In this document: positions 11,790 through 22,388 of the stretch, piece by piece
How positions within the stretch are numbered: position 1 is the first letter of the stretch
Layout of the letters: every line of letters starts with the position of its first letter
Assembly: GCF_031755915.1 (NCBI RefSeq)
Contig: NC_083380.1
Coordinates: 30,290,501-30,354,500, forward strand
Source: Ziziphus jujuba
Taxonomy: Eukaryota; Streptophyta; Magnoliopsida; Rosales; Rhamnaceae
Direction of reading: 5' to 3'
Length of the DNA: 64,000 nt
The notes under the pieces: model-generated
Database searches by the model: none
What the model saw: the letters and a program-made list of their open reading frames with translations, nothing else
Told to the model about the DNA's origin: nothing
Made by a program: the position numbers and the translations under genes

Positions 11790-12750
11790 TCCATAGCCTA
11801 TTAAGATCTTCAATTTCTTGGATAGCTCCTTTGCCTTCTCCTTTTGCATTGCATCTTAATCAACCATCGATGCTTCCTTACATTCACAATGTCACCAACA
11901 ACTATTCCAACAACAAGCCCACTTATGTATCATATCAACACAAATTTCCACTCCAATTTGAATAGAGACTTGAATAATCATTTCTTTGCAAAAACTGAAG
12001 GTGGCAGTGACAGAGACTCTAAATCATCACATTTCTTAAACACGAGATCACCACACAGTTGAGGGTTTCCCTCAATTGAACTACTGTGAAGCGTATTGAG
12101 TTGGTTCCCTTGGAGTATAGGCCCTGTAAGCTTGCCACGAAATACATTGAAGCATTCAAGGAAACCAAGTTGCTTGAGTTGTTGACGTATCTACCCCAAG
12201 AGACTGTTTTGATAAAGGTCTAATGATTCAAGCACTGATAAATTCCCAAAAGATGATGGGATGAAGCCAGTGAACATATATTATTTGAAAGGTTTAACAA
12301 GTAAAGAACCTTTAAGTTCCCAAATTAATCAGAAATCTCTCCTCCAAATCAATTGCTTGACATATCAATAAAACGCAAAGTTATTTTGGATGGCTCCGTA
12401 GTGTCCCCACCCCTTTCGATGTTATTGTGATTGCATAATGATTTTCAATTTGGCACCAACTATTCTTAAAAGATAAAATTTCAACATCACACTCGAATTT
12501 GTCAAATGATTGGGGTCAATAGCCTTCATAGCATGCCAACAAAATATGTAATAATATGGCAACTCCCCTGTGAAATTAAACAAGTAGGAAATTTCCAGTG
12601 GAAATTGACCAAGAGAGGTTGAGATAAGTTAGCCGAAAAGTTTCCCTACTGCAATAGAAATTTTGAGAGTAATTGAAATCATATCAGCAAGGTTCAAGTT
12701 CTGAATATGAACAAGATTGGAAAGGGTGCTGTTCTGAATATTATTTTTAA
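11790..12750 (-). pseudogene. RLP pseudogene, internally deleted
   Basis: Degenerate receptor-like protein copy. From right to left on the - strand: a piece of the first leucine-rich repeats (12600-12750, matching STLFNLVHLQSLNLAD of the intact gene), then directly the island and last LRRs (about 12580-12070), then the membrane segment and basic tail (about 12060-11800). Most of the LRR array, roughly 1.9 kb by comparison with the gene at 22389-25226, is missing at a junction near 12575-12600. Frames are broken many times. It is the leftmost member of the cluster. Confidence 0.85.
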
Positions 12751-15290
12751 AATATACCATTGAACTGGATAATCTATGTTTATGTTTTCTTGAAAAATTA
12801 TTAAATAATTTCAAATAATAAAACAATGGTGCCAAGTTTGACTAGAAAGTATCCATGATAAGCTACAATATTCAACCAATGAGGAATCCTCATTTGTAGT
12901 ATTTGCTTGTTTATATTTACTGGACCCTTAGATGAAGTTTTCCTACATATCTTTAGCAATGAGTGCCTGAGCTTCCATCCATGAGGAAGATTTAGGGAAA
13001 ATAATTTGTCACAAGGGATTATCACAATAAAGCATGATATATTGTAAACATGAAATTTTTAATTATTACATGTTCTTCTCTGTTTCTGTGAAAGCATGAA
13101 TTTATTATATCAGCGAGTATTTGAAATACTTGTTAATTAATGTTTATGTTTTATATTTTTCTTTTCTGCTTGAAAAATCAAGCATATAATTTATACAATG
13201 ACAAAAGTAGAAAAGTTTTTCAAAATGATCCTCATTTTATAAAGAGTTTGAAAAGGTTTCCAGTTTAGTGTACTTAACTATCATTTGAAGCATAAGCCAA
13301 TTCTGAATAACTTAAGTAAAACTTTTCAGAAAAAAAATGAAAACCAAAAACAGAAAACCGAAAACATAAACGTTATCAAATTAGTGGTTAATTATCATGG
13401 TTTTATCACTGTTTTCATTGGGTTTCAGGAATATTCTTGGTTCACTGTGGAAGCAATATCACGCTTCCAAACAAGAGCTTGTATTCTTGTTTATATGGTA
13501 AAAGCTGGAAACTCTGATGCAATTCTAAGGAACTGCAAGATCTCATCATTAAATCCTTTGCCAATCAATGAAGCACTTCTATTCTATCCTATCCAGAATG
13601 GAAGACCGAAACATGTTTGGACGGTGAAGTCTTTGGAGGTAAGTCTCTGTCAGTCTTTGTATCTATTTCTTTTTTAATTGTTTTTGTGTTTTGGGAAGAG
13701 ATATTAAATTGGTTAAAGTCTCTTTGTTCTGGTATTATTTAGTAGTAACCGATGGTTTACTAGTAAGAATAAGTAGTAGCCTCCAGTGATGACTTGACTA
13801 GTACTGACTATTTGGAATGAGTTGAACTTAAAAATAAAAGTGTTCATTTCGTGAGAAATCATTCACTGGGCCAGGTTTACAAGTTCATATATGGATTCAT
13901 AACAACACAATGCATGCTACGTATTAAGGACAAAAAAGTAAAAGAATAATAATAATAATAAAAATATAATTATAATAAAAAAAATAAATTAAAAAAAAAA
14001 AGGAAAACGAAAAAGAACAAGTCAGAGTAAAGTGGTTAGGAATAGCTGCATATTTCTGATTTAGCCTCAAACTCTCCATTTAGAAAAATTGAGTCACAAG
14101 ATTAAAGTCTTAAACAGAAAAGAAAAAATATTTTCATAGAAGGTGTATATATGTTGATTATTCTTTTCTTCAACTTTTTCGTTTCATTTATGAGATCATC
14201 CATCTGCATATATTGATTATTACTTATATAATATAAGTAAAAACATCCAAGGTGGATGCAAATTATTCTTCTTATTTTGAAAATTGAAGAGTTGTTATAT
14301 GTTATCTATTTCAACAGACTACTAGCTAGGCTTGAAAATTTGATTAAGAGCTAAGCTTGAAAGAATTTATCATAACCAAAATGGTAGGTTCTGGTAGTGC
14401 TTAAGAAACTAACAATTTCACGGCTAATTCACGGCTAATTCATGGCTAATTCATTTATGTGGTACTGATGTTGAGTAGACTGAATCATGGAAACTTAATC
14501 CACTTTTGGCATTTGCAGAGAAAAAGAAAATGGAAACTGTCTGGTTTATAAACTCCTACTAATATAAGATGTCCCCTTTGCACATTGCAAAGTGATCAAA
14601 GAACTAAGAGTGACAATCCTACGAAAATTCAGGTTCATTGGAAGAGATGCATGAAAACTTCTACAGGTCATTGCTCATTACGGTCTGTAAACTATAAACG
14701 TATATGTTAAGCAAATCTATGAATAAGAATTCCTTATTTGTAGAATTGAGCAGAATATTGTTTCTTATCATGGATGCCTTCTAATCAGTGTTCGTACATT
14801 ATGCTTATTAAAAATAGAACATGATCGAATACAATATGCCCCTAGCCAATTGATCGACCTCTCTGTTTCTTGCCTCTTGTCAACTCTGTTTTCTTTAGAG
14901 AAGAAGTCTAGCTTAGATTCCATTGCATTGATATATTTCCCTTTATTTTTAGTAATTTTGTGGTTTTTATGCGAGTCCTACGAGAATTTTTTCAAAATAT
15001 TGAAATAATAAAGTAAAGCAATGGTCAAATTCTACTAGGTTTAGTCAATTCCAAGCCGTTTTCATTTTTCACCTAGGAAAATTCACGGCTAGTACATGCA
15101 ATTCAAAGAGGGTGAAGAAATCAAATTCCAAGCAGTAGGTAACATGATATTTAACATAGAAAAAATGAAGACAAGCATAGCAGCTCACTTATGTTTATGT
15201 ACAACAGCAGAGATAGTTGAAATAAAAAAACTAGGAACCAAAAAAAAAAAAGGTCTAGACTAAGTTTACAACAACAGCAAATGTACATAG
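12751..15290. other. Spacer between RLP copies
   Basis: No certain gene. About 14080-15290 is a diverged copy of 25780-26700 and of 32760-33020 plus 38640-39130, that is, the duplicated RLP spacer. A/T-rich low-complexity DNA lies at 13935-14010. The copia element is inserted at its right edge. Confidence 0.7.
13430..13638 (+). other. Possible orphan exon, unknown product
   Basis: An open frame of about 70 codons (beginning EYSWFTVEAISR, ending HVWTVKSLE) is bounded by a plausible acceptor (GGGTTTCAG) and donor (GAG/GTAAGT). Its composition looks more protein-like than its surroundings. I do not recognise the family, and no matching neighbour exon was found. It may be a relic of a gene or chance. 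Confidence 0.3.
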
Positions 15291-15796
15291 TGTTAGATTT
15301 TATGGATCTAAATATGCATAATAAATTCCATAAATCATAAATTACTAACCTCCAAACGCAGCCATTGATAAATTAGATCTTTAATCCTGCAAAATAGAAA
15401 ACAATGTAAAGTAGTGCCTATGGACACACTACTCTCAAACCACTCTCAGATCTCTGAAAACCCTAATATCAAAATACCGTATGGCATATATTTGTTTGCT
15501 TGCCCTAGACCTTTAAATAGTCTCTGCAAGTCAGACTTATCCATTAATTTTGACACACATAAAATAATAATAATTTGATAATATAATTATACTAGGAAAA
15601 ATATGGATAAGTCATTGGGTTTATAAAGAGAGTTGGTCCTCCAGTCCAATGGGCCAACTAGAGTCTTATAGAGAGTGTGTGACCAAGGGCCCTACTACAA
15701 AATAATAAAATAAGTCAGTCCCATTAATGGCATAAATAGGCCCTGTAAGTGAGTAATTAATTATGCCAAGTCCACAAATATTAATTTAATTCAACA
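15291..15796 (-). repeat. copia 3' LTR
   Basis: 506 bp, the same length as the other LTR. Five transitions separate the two, at 15691, 15715, 15739, 15759 and 15775 of this copy; the other ~400 bp are identical. Confidence 0.97.
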
Positions 15797-15807
15797 TTCT
15801 CCCACTT
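15797..15807 (-). other. copia polypurine tract
   Basis: On the - strand AAGTGGGAGAA directly before the 3' LTR, the usual primer for plus-strand synthesis. Confidence 0.88.
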
Positions 15808-15839
15808 GGACTGCATAATCATCATCATATAAAATCCAA

Positions 15840-16135
15840 ACTCACTTACTATAGAATCTCCCAAACCATAATGCCATTTCATCCAAATATATAGTATACC
15901 GATAGGGCACAACAATATACTAGACTAGGCAGTAGAGATTCTCTCAGTAAATCTCCCAAAACATGTTACCATTTCAACTGAGCACTTTGCATGCCATAAA
16001 CTCAGTCTAGGTACTAGAGATTTACCTAACCATGTGCAATCCCCCAACACACAAAATCATTTCATTCAAGCATATTGCGTATCGACAGGATACAACAATA
16101 TACCCAAACTAGGTAGTAGGGATTCACCATGGCAC
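15840..16135. repeat. Degenerate short repeats in copia 3' region
   Basis: Phrases such as CCATTTCA, ACAACAATATAC, ACTAGGCAGTAGAGATTC and ATCGACAGG/ACCGATAGGG recur three times at roughly 90-bp steps between the end of pol and the 3' LTR. Non-coding; related phrases occur in the leader at 20520-20620. Confidence 0.55.
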
Positions 16136-16341
16136 CTGTGGATCAACATACACATATACATAGACTAATAGTCTTAACAGGCCTGTAAATATAAGGAGCA
16201 ATAATATGTGTAATAAATCATCTCATAAATAAATAATGATCCACATACATCAATGTATTAAAATATTCAAAGAAATAAATAATTCTCAACATGGATATTA
16301 CTACAGAAAACATAACAACCTCCCACTGACCCACAGTAGTC

Positions 16342-19300
16342 TCAACTGCCTAACAATCCCATACGGGACACATGCTCCTCAAATATGCCTACCGGTAAAG
16401 CCTTGGTCAGTGGATCTGCCACCATGCTATAAGTCGGCGTGTGAACAACAGTAATGAGGCCCTCTTCAACTTTCTCCTTTGCCACAAAATATTTCACATC
16501 AATGTACTTCGCACCAGGAGTACCTTTTAAATTATTGGAGAAAGACACCGCTGCAGTATTATCACAATACATCATAATAGGCCTCTCAATGGAGTCAACC
16601 ACTCCTAAATCACGGATAAAATTCCGTAGCCAAACTGCATGACGGGTAGCCTCATAACACGCCACATATTCTGCCTCCATAGTCGAGGATGCTGTCACTG
16701 ACTGCTTGGCACTCCACCAAGACACAGCACCTCCTGCCATGATAAATATATAACCACTAGTAGATTTCTTATCATCCACACAACCCTTATAGTCTGCATC
16801 ACTATAACCCACTACTTCAAGAGAGTTAATGCGACGATATGTCAACATATGATCTTTAGTACCTTGAAGATACCTAAAGACCTTCTTAACTGCTTGGTAA
16901 TGAATAGGACCAGGATTGCTCATAAATCTACCAAGCACACCCACAGCAAAGGCTATATCAGGCCGTGTACATACTTGAGCATACATCAAACTACCTACTG
17001 CTGAAGAATAGCAAACATTCTTCATTGTCATCCTTTCTATATCATTCTTGGGACACTGATCTTTAGAAAACTTTTCACCTTTCGTAACCGGTACACTTCC
17101 AGGAGAACAATTATGCATATCAAATCTCTTAAGAATTCTATCAATATAAGCTCTCTGAGACAATTGCACTACATAATTAGTCCTATCTCGAACAATCTTG
17201 ATGCCCAAAACAAAAGAAGCCTCACCAAGATCTTTCATATCAAAATGGTTGCACAACATCTACTTTGTCTCAGCTAATAGGTCAGTGTCATTAGTAGCCA
17301 AAAGTATGTCATCTACATACAACACTAAAAATATAAAACTGCTCCCATTGACCTTCATATATATGCATCTATCAACAACATTCTCCTTAAAGCCATTTTG
17401 GATGACAACCTCATCAAACTTAAGATACCATTGTCTTGAAGCTTGCTTAAGACCATAAATAGATTTCTTAAGCTTACAAACCAAATTACCATTCCCCGTT
17501 TGTTGGAAACCAACTGGTTGAACCATATATACATCCTCATATAAATCACCATTCAGAAAAGCAGTTCTGACATCCATCTGATGCAACTCCAGGTCATAAT
17601 GCGCCACAATCGCCATAATGATTCTAAAAGAATCCTTTGTGGATACGGGAGAAAAAGTCTCTGTATAATCAATTCCTTCCTTCTGGCTAAACCCTTTAGC
17701 TACAAGTCTAGCCTTATACCTCTCCACTTGACCATTGGAGTCCTTTTTAGTCTTAAAGACCCATTTGCACCCAATAGGCTTGCTACCCTCTGGTAACTCA
17801 ACCAAATCCCATACTCCATTTGACTCCATGGATTTCATTTCATCTTCCATTGCATCCAACCAAAAATTTGAATTTGAACTGCTTATGGCTTCCTCATAAG
17901 TGACTGGATCTGAATCATCACTTATGTCAAACTCATGCTCCTGCAAGTAAACCTCATAGTCACTAAGAATAGCTGATCTCCTAGTCCTTTGTGACCTCCT
18001 CAAAGGTACATCAGCATCTGCAATAGCTGGAATATCCTGCTCTTCAACAACAAGTTCATTCTGACCAACTACTGGTTCATCAACTACTGGATCAACAATA
18101 TCTCTATCAGGAACAACTATACTGGGAATGAAAACACTTTCTTCTCTGAATTGAGGAGATTTCCTTGGACCATTACTATCACCAAACCCAAAATCATCTT
18201 CAAAATAAATGGCCCTGTCTGATTCCACAATCCTGGTGGTGTGAGAAGGACAAAAGAATTTTGAACCCCTAGATCCTATACAATAGCCAACAAAATATCC
18301 ACTAATGGTTTTAGGATCCAACTTCTTAATTTTGGGGATTATAAATCCTTACTTCAGCTTTGCAACCCCATATTCGAAAATGATGCAAATTAGGTTTTCT
18401 TCCTGACCACAACTCAAAAGGTGTCTTAGGAACGGACTTACTTGGAACTTGATTCAAAATATAAGCCACCATCCTTAAAGCCTCTCCCCACAAATAATCT
18501 GGCAACCTAGAATTTGCCAACATAGACCGCACCATATCCAACAAAGTTCTATTCCTTCTCTCAGCTATGCCATTTTGTTGAGGTGTACCAGGCATCGTAT
18601 ATTGTGCATCTATGCCACACTCACGCAAATAAATAGCAAAAGGCCCTGGGTTCCTTCTAGTCTCATCATATCTACCATAAAACTTACCACCTCTATCAGA
18701 CCTTACAGCTTTTATTTTCTTATTCTTTTGAAGCTCCATCTTTACCTTAAACTCTTTAAAGGCAACTAAAGAATCTGACTTCTCACGAATAAGCTCAACA
18801 TGTCCATAACGAGAGTAATCGTCAATGAAGGTAATAAAATATCTATAACCACCCAAAGCAATTGGTGTAAAAGGTCCACATATGTCAGTGTGGATTAACT
18901 CCAAAACATCTCCACACCTAGCTAACTTATCCTTTCTTACCTTGGCAGTTAACTTCCCTTTCACACATTCAACACAAGTCAACAGATCAGAGAAATCAAG
19001 ATTAGGAAGTATCCCATCCTTCACTAACCTTTCCATCCTGTGCCTAGAAATATGTCCCAAACGTTTATGCCATAACATTGAGGAATTATCATTAACTATT
19101 GGGCGTTTAGAAGCAACAATAGAATTAACAGAGAAATTGAGACCATTATTAAATAAATCAAGCTTATATAAATTGCCACATAAAGTTCCAAAACCAACAA
19201 CTTTACCATCCTTAAATAATTCAACTTTGTTATTTCCAAACAAAAAACTATAACCTTGACTATCCAAAACAGAAATATATAATAAGTTTCTTCTTATTGA

Positions 19301-19447
19301 AGGTACATAAGAAACTTCTTGCAACTCCAAAACATATCCAGTGGCAAGCTTCAACTTGATTGTTCCCACAATGTCCACCTTCACTCTTGAGCTATCTCCC
19401 ATATAAACATGCTGCTCAAGATTGGTTGGGCCCTTTCGGCGTATCAT
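16342..19447 (-). pseudogene. copia pol (integrase, reverse transcriptase, RNase H), disabled
   Basis: Order along the - strand: end of the protease region (VYMGDSS), GAG-pre-integrase zinc region (HKRLGH...CVEC), integrase core ([19 protein letters not shown]), reverse transcriptase (KARLVAKGF, LYVDD) and RNase H (EAEYVACYEA), ending at 16342. A D-S/T-G protease active site is found neither here nor at the end of gag, so that segment seems deleted. The frame shifts near 18325-18335, where an A-run is one base too long for the YNPQ...LDPKT context, and an in-frame TAG lies at 17257-17259 (a CAG-to-TAG change would explain it). The product would not be functional. Confidence 0.92.
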
Positions 19448-20366
19448 CCCTTTTCTTCTCTTGCTTTCCCTTTAAGGTCCAACAGTCTATCTTCTTGTGT
19501 CCAACTTTATTGCAGTATCCACACCTTCCATTGAAGTACTCTTTCCTTTCTCTAATTTGAAAACCACCATCCCTCGGCCCTTTAGGCTTCATACCAGAAA
19601 ACTTCTTCCTATTGGGGTTAAAACCCTGCCCAGGCTTGAAAACTTGTCCTGGCTTGAATCCTTGTCCCTTCTTTTGGAAAAACTTCTTGTACTTATCTAC
19701 CTGATGTGAAACCATAGCAACAGACCTAGACTTACTTAATTTAATATCATCCTCTTCCTTGACAAGGATAGTAGTCAATTCCTCCAAACTACAACCTTCT
19801 TTCTTAGTATTCAAACTCGACCTTATATTATCAAACTGTGATGGAAGACTCCTCATTATAGAATAGGTCAAGAACTCCTCTCCAATGTCCATCTTAAGAT
19901 CCTTCAGCTTATTATAATAGGAAGAAAGTAGCATAATATGGTCCCTTACTCCTTTAATACCATCATACTTGGTATTGTTCAATAGGTCCAAATAATGATG
20001 CTTCTCATTCATATCAAACTTGATAAACTTCTTTCCTATCTCCTCAAGAAGTCCCTTTGCAGTATCCACTTTAGGAATACTAGCATATATGGCCTCATCC
20101 ATGTAATTCTCCATCATCATCATACAACACTTATTAGAGTGTTTCCAATCCTCATAAAGTTTCTTAGCTGCTACAGTACTCTCATCAGTCGGAATCTCTG
20201 GTGGATCTATCTCCAAAGCCAAATCCAATTTCATGAAGGTCAAATTCATAACTAAGGTTTTCTTCCATTTCTGATAATTTGTCCCATCCAATTTCATCAT
20301 GGCAGTCATAGGCATAAGATTTGGGGTGCTACTAGCTGTAAAAATAGTAAACAACAAGACATTCAA
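19416..20366 (-). CDS. copia gag
   Basis: Capsid-type protein of the copia element, up to 316 residues and uninterrupted. It begins with the gag-like [15 protein letters not shown] region (the true start is probably one of the Met residues just before it), continues with the UBN2-type helical domain and a basic stretch ([15 protein letters not shown]), and ends with a CX2CX4HX4C zinc knuckle ([14 protein letters not shown]). It should form the virus-like particle and bind element RNA. It overlaps the pol frame by 32 nt in another frame; in most copia elements gag and pol are one frame, so the shift here probably came with loss of the protease segment. Confidence 0.9.
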   Translation of the reverse strand: MNVLLFTIFTASSTPNLMPMTAMMKLDGTNYQKWKKTLVMNLTFMKLDLALEIDPPEIPTDESTVAAKKLYEDWKHSNKCCMMMMENYMDEAIYASIPKVDTAKGLLEEIGKKFIKFDMNEKHHYLDLLNNTKYDGIKGVRDHIMLLSSYYNKLKDLKMDIGEEFLTYSIMRSLPSQFDNIRSSLNTKKEGCSLEELTTILVKEEDDIKLSKSRSVAMVSHQVDKYKKFFQKKGQGFKPGQVFKPGQGFNPNRKKFSGMKPKGPRDGGFQIRERKEYFNGRCGYCNKVGHKKIDCWTLKGKQEKKRDDTPKGPNQS

Positions 20367-21758
20367 AAAATTTAAGAAAATTCAATTACTATTTTCCAGC
20401 CCCTCAACACAAAAACACAAACATAAATATCGCTTAGGGTCTTTGTAGCACTAAAGATACCCTTACGCGGGCCAAGGACAGTCAATCAAATAACCACAAT
20501 CAAATGCATTGAACTGAATTACCGACAGGGCAACTCAGAACCTGCAATATAGGCATTTAATTAACTTCCACTGCCATTCCAGGCGTCATACAAAGCAACT
20601 AGAACTACCGACAGGGTAGCTTAATTACCCGTATAGACCCTGGTTAATAAGTGGGAGAAAAATAACATATTGGCAATTTCATGAAATAGGCAAATATAAA
20701 ACATCCCATCCACTATGCCAATATACATTACATTGGTACACATAATGCAGATAAAATAAGTCTCACGACAGGTGAGTACCTAAAATCCCACACTACTATA
20801 CCAACTAGGCACAAAGCCTCTTTGGGTAAGCTCACACAATCCAATTTTCCAATCACAAATATTTAATTTAATTTAATAAAATTGGAATGTGATAATTAAA
20901 CAAATAAACAAACAATAAATAAATAAATTGAACAATTGAATCACTAAATTAATTAATAAATAAACAAAAATAAATCAATAAAAATAGAGTTTTTTTTTTT
21001 TTGGCCTGCTGACGTCAGCAAACGACGTGTCGTGCTGACGTCAGCAGATGACGTCAGCAACCACCCAAAACGACACGCCGTTTCTCTCTTCTTCTTCAGC
21101 CAACCGGGTCACGGGTGACCCGGTTCCAGTCCAAACGGGTCACGCGACCCGCTATTCTTACCCGGCCAAATCTCACCGTTCCGGCCACCGTTTCCGACGA
21201 TTCCGGCGGTATTAGTTTCGTCTTCCCTTGGGCAACGTTTCCCACAAAAAAAATTGATTCAAAATCAACTCAAAATAAACATCCAAGCTAGTTTTATATT
21301 CGGCCAAAACACAAACAAAAAACCCATGGAAACACAAGAAATTCGAGCAAAGTTTAGGCAAAATTGGTGCTGTTTGTTTCGTGTATTCTTGAGAAACCTT
21401 TTCCCCAAATTAATTTGGTCCAAAACCCAGAAAATTAGCATGTGAAATTCATGGACGAAAATCCAGTTTTTTTTTTTTTTTTTTTTTTTTGGAACAAGCC
21501 CGATATTTACAAATAAATTTTTTTTTTTTTTTTAAGAACAAACAAAAACGACCATGAGTATATATATATCTACGTAAATAACATAATCTTGAATCTCAAA
21601 ATTTACATATGTACACAATTCAAGAAAAGAAAAGAAAAGAAAAATTAATGTAAAGCAACGCATATATATATATCTAGAACACTGATAATAATGGCAAAAA
21701 ATATTCACATGCTAACTGTAATAAACTACAAAGAAATTTACTATGCATATTAACCATG
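20367..21758 (-). other. copia untranslated leader
   Basis: About 1.4 kb between the primer-binding site and gag, with no reading frame of note. It has long A/T tracts (21464-21491, 21518-21534), a GC-rich CCGGCCACC patch and three TGACGTCA palindromes. Confidence 0.75.
21010..21056. promoter_or_regulatory. Three TGACGTCA palindromes and a GACGTGTC core
   Basis: TGACGTCA occurs at 21010-21017, 21036-21043 and 21049-21056, with ACGACGTGTCGT between the first two. TGACG/ACGT cores are known binding sites of plant bZIP factors (TGA and ABRE-binding classes). Here they lie in the transcribed leader, so a regulatory role is inference. Confidence 0.5.
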
Positions 21759-21771
21759 TGCTCTGATACCA
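21759..21771 (-). other. copia primer-binding site
   Basis: On the - strand TGGTATCAGAGCA, two bases inside the 5' LTR: the standard complement of the initiator tRNA-Met 3' end. Confidence 0.93.
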
Positions 21772-21773
21772 AT

Positions 21774-22279
21774 TGTTAGATTTTATGGATCTAAATATGC
21801 ATAATAAATTCCATAAATCATAAATTACTAACCTCCAAACGCAGCCATTGATAAATTAGATCTTTAATCCTGCAAAATAGAAAACAATGTAAAGTAGTGC
21901 CTATGGACACACTACTCTCAAACCACTCTCAGATCTCTGAAAACCCTAATATCAAAATACCGTATGGCATATATTTGTTTGCTTGCCCTAGACCTTTAAA
22001 TAGTCTCTGCAAGTCAGACTTATCCATTAATTTTGACACACATAAAATAATAATAATTTGATAATATAATTATACTAGGAAAAATATGGATAAGTCATTG
22101 GGTTTATAAAGAGAGTTGGTCCTCCAGTCCAATGGGCCAACTAGAGTCTTATAGAGAGTGTGTGACCAAGGGCTCTACTACAAAATAATAAAATAAGCCA
22201 GTCCCATTAATGGCATAAATAAGCCCTGTAAGTGAGTAATTGATTATGCCAAGTCCATAAATATTAATTTAATTCAACA
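21774..22279 (-). repeat. copia 5' LTR
   Basis: 506 bp with TG...CA ends, followed by target duplication CATAG (22280-22284). It starts 110 bp behind the stop codon of the intact RLP and in the same orientation, so RLP transcripts run into it. Confidence 0.97.
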
Positions 22280-22388
22280 CATAGGAGTTTTGACCGAAAA
22301 TAAATAACGTATGTACATAGGAGTTGAAAAAGATAAAGAAAACCAACACCATAAAATGCAGAGATAGTTCCATAGCCTTGGAAGCACT

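Larger units (their letters stand above)
15291..22279 (-). mobile_element. Ty1/copia LTR retrotransposon, 6989 bp, insertion complete but coding region defective
   Basis: Complete by its ends: two 506-bp LTRs (TG...CA), primer-binding site, polypurine tract and a 5-bp target duplication CATAG (15286-15290 and 22280-22284). The element reads leftwards: 5' LTR 21774-22279, leader with gag start near 20366, gag, then pol with integrase before reverse transcriptase (copia order), and 3' LTR 15291-15796. The paralogous spacer near 39110-39140 reads through the same site without the insertion. LTRs differ at five positions, so the insertion is fairly recent, yet pol lacks its protease active site and carries a frameshift and a stop. 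Confidence 0.97.

Noticed and set aside
13285..13429. N-terminal extension of the frame containing the orphan exon.
   Set aside because: Lys/Asn-rich, looks like intron DNA upstream of a plausible acceptor at 13429.
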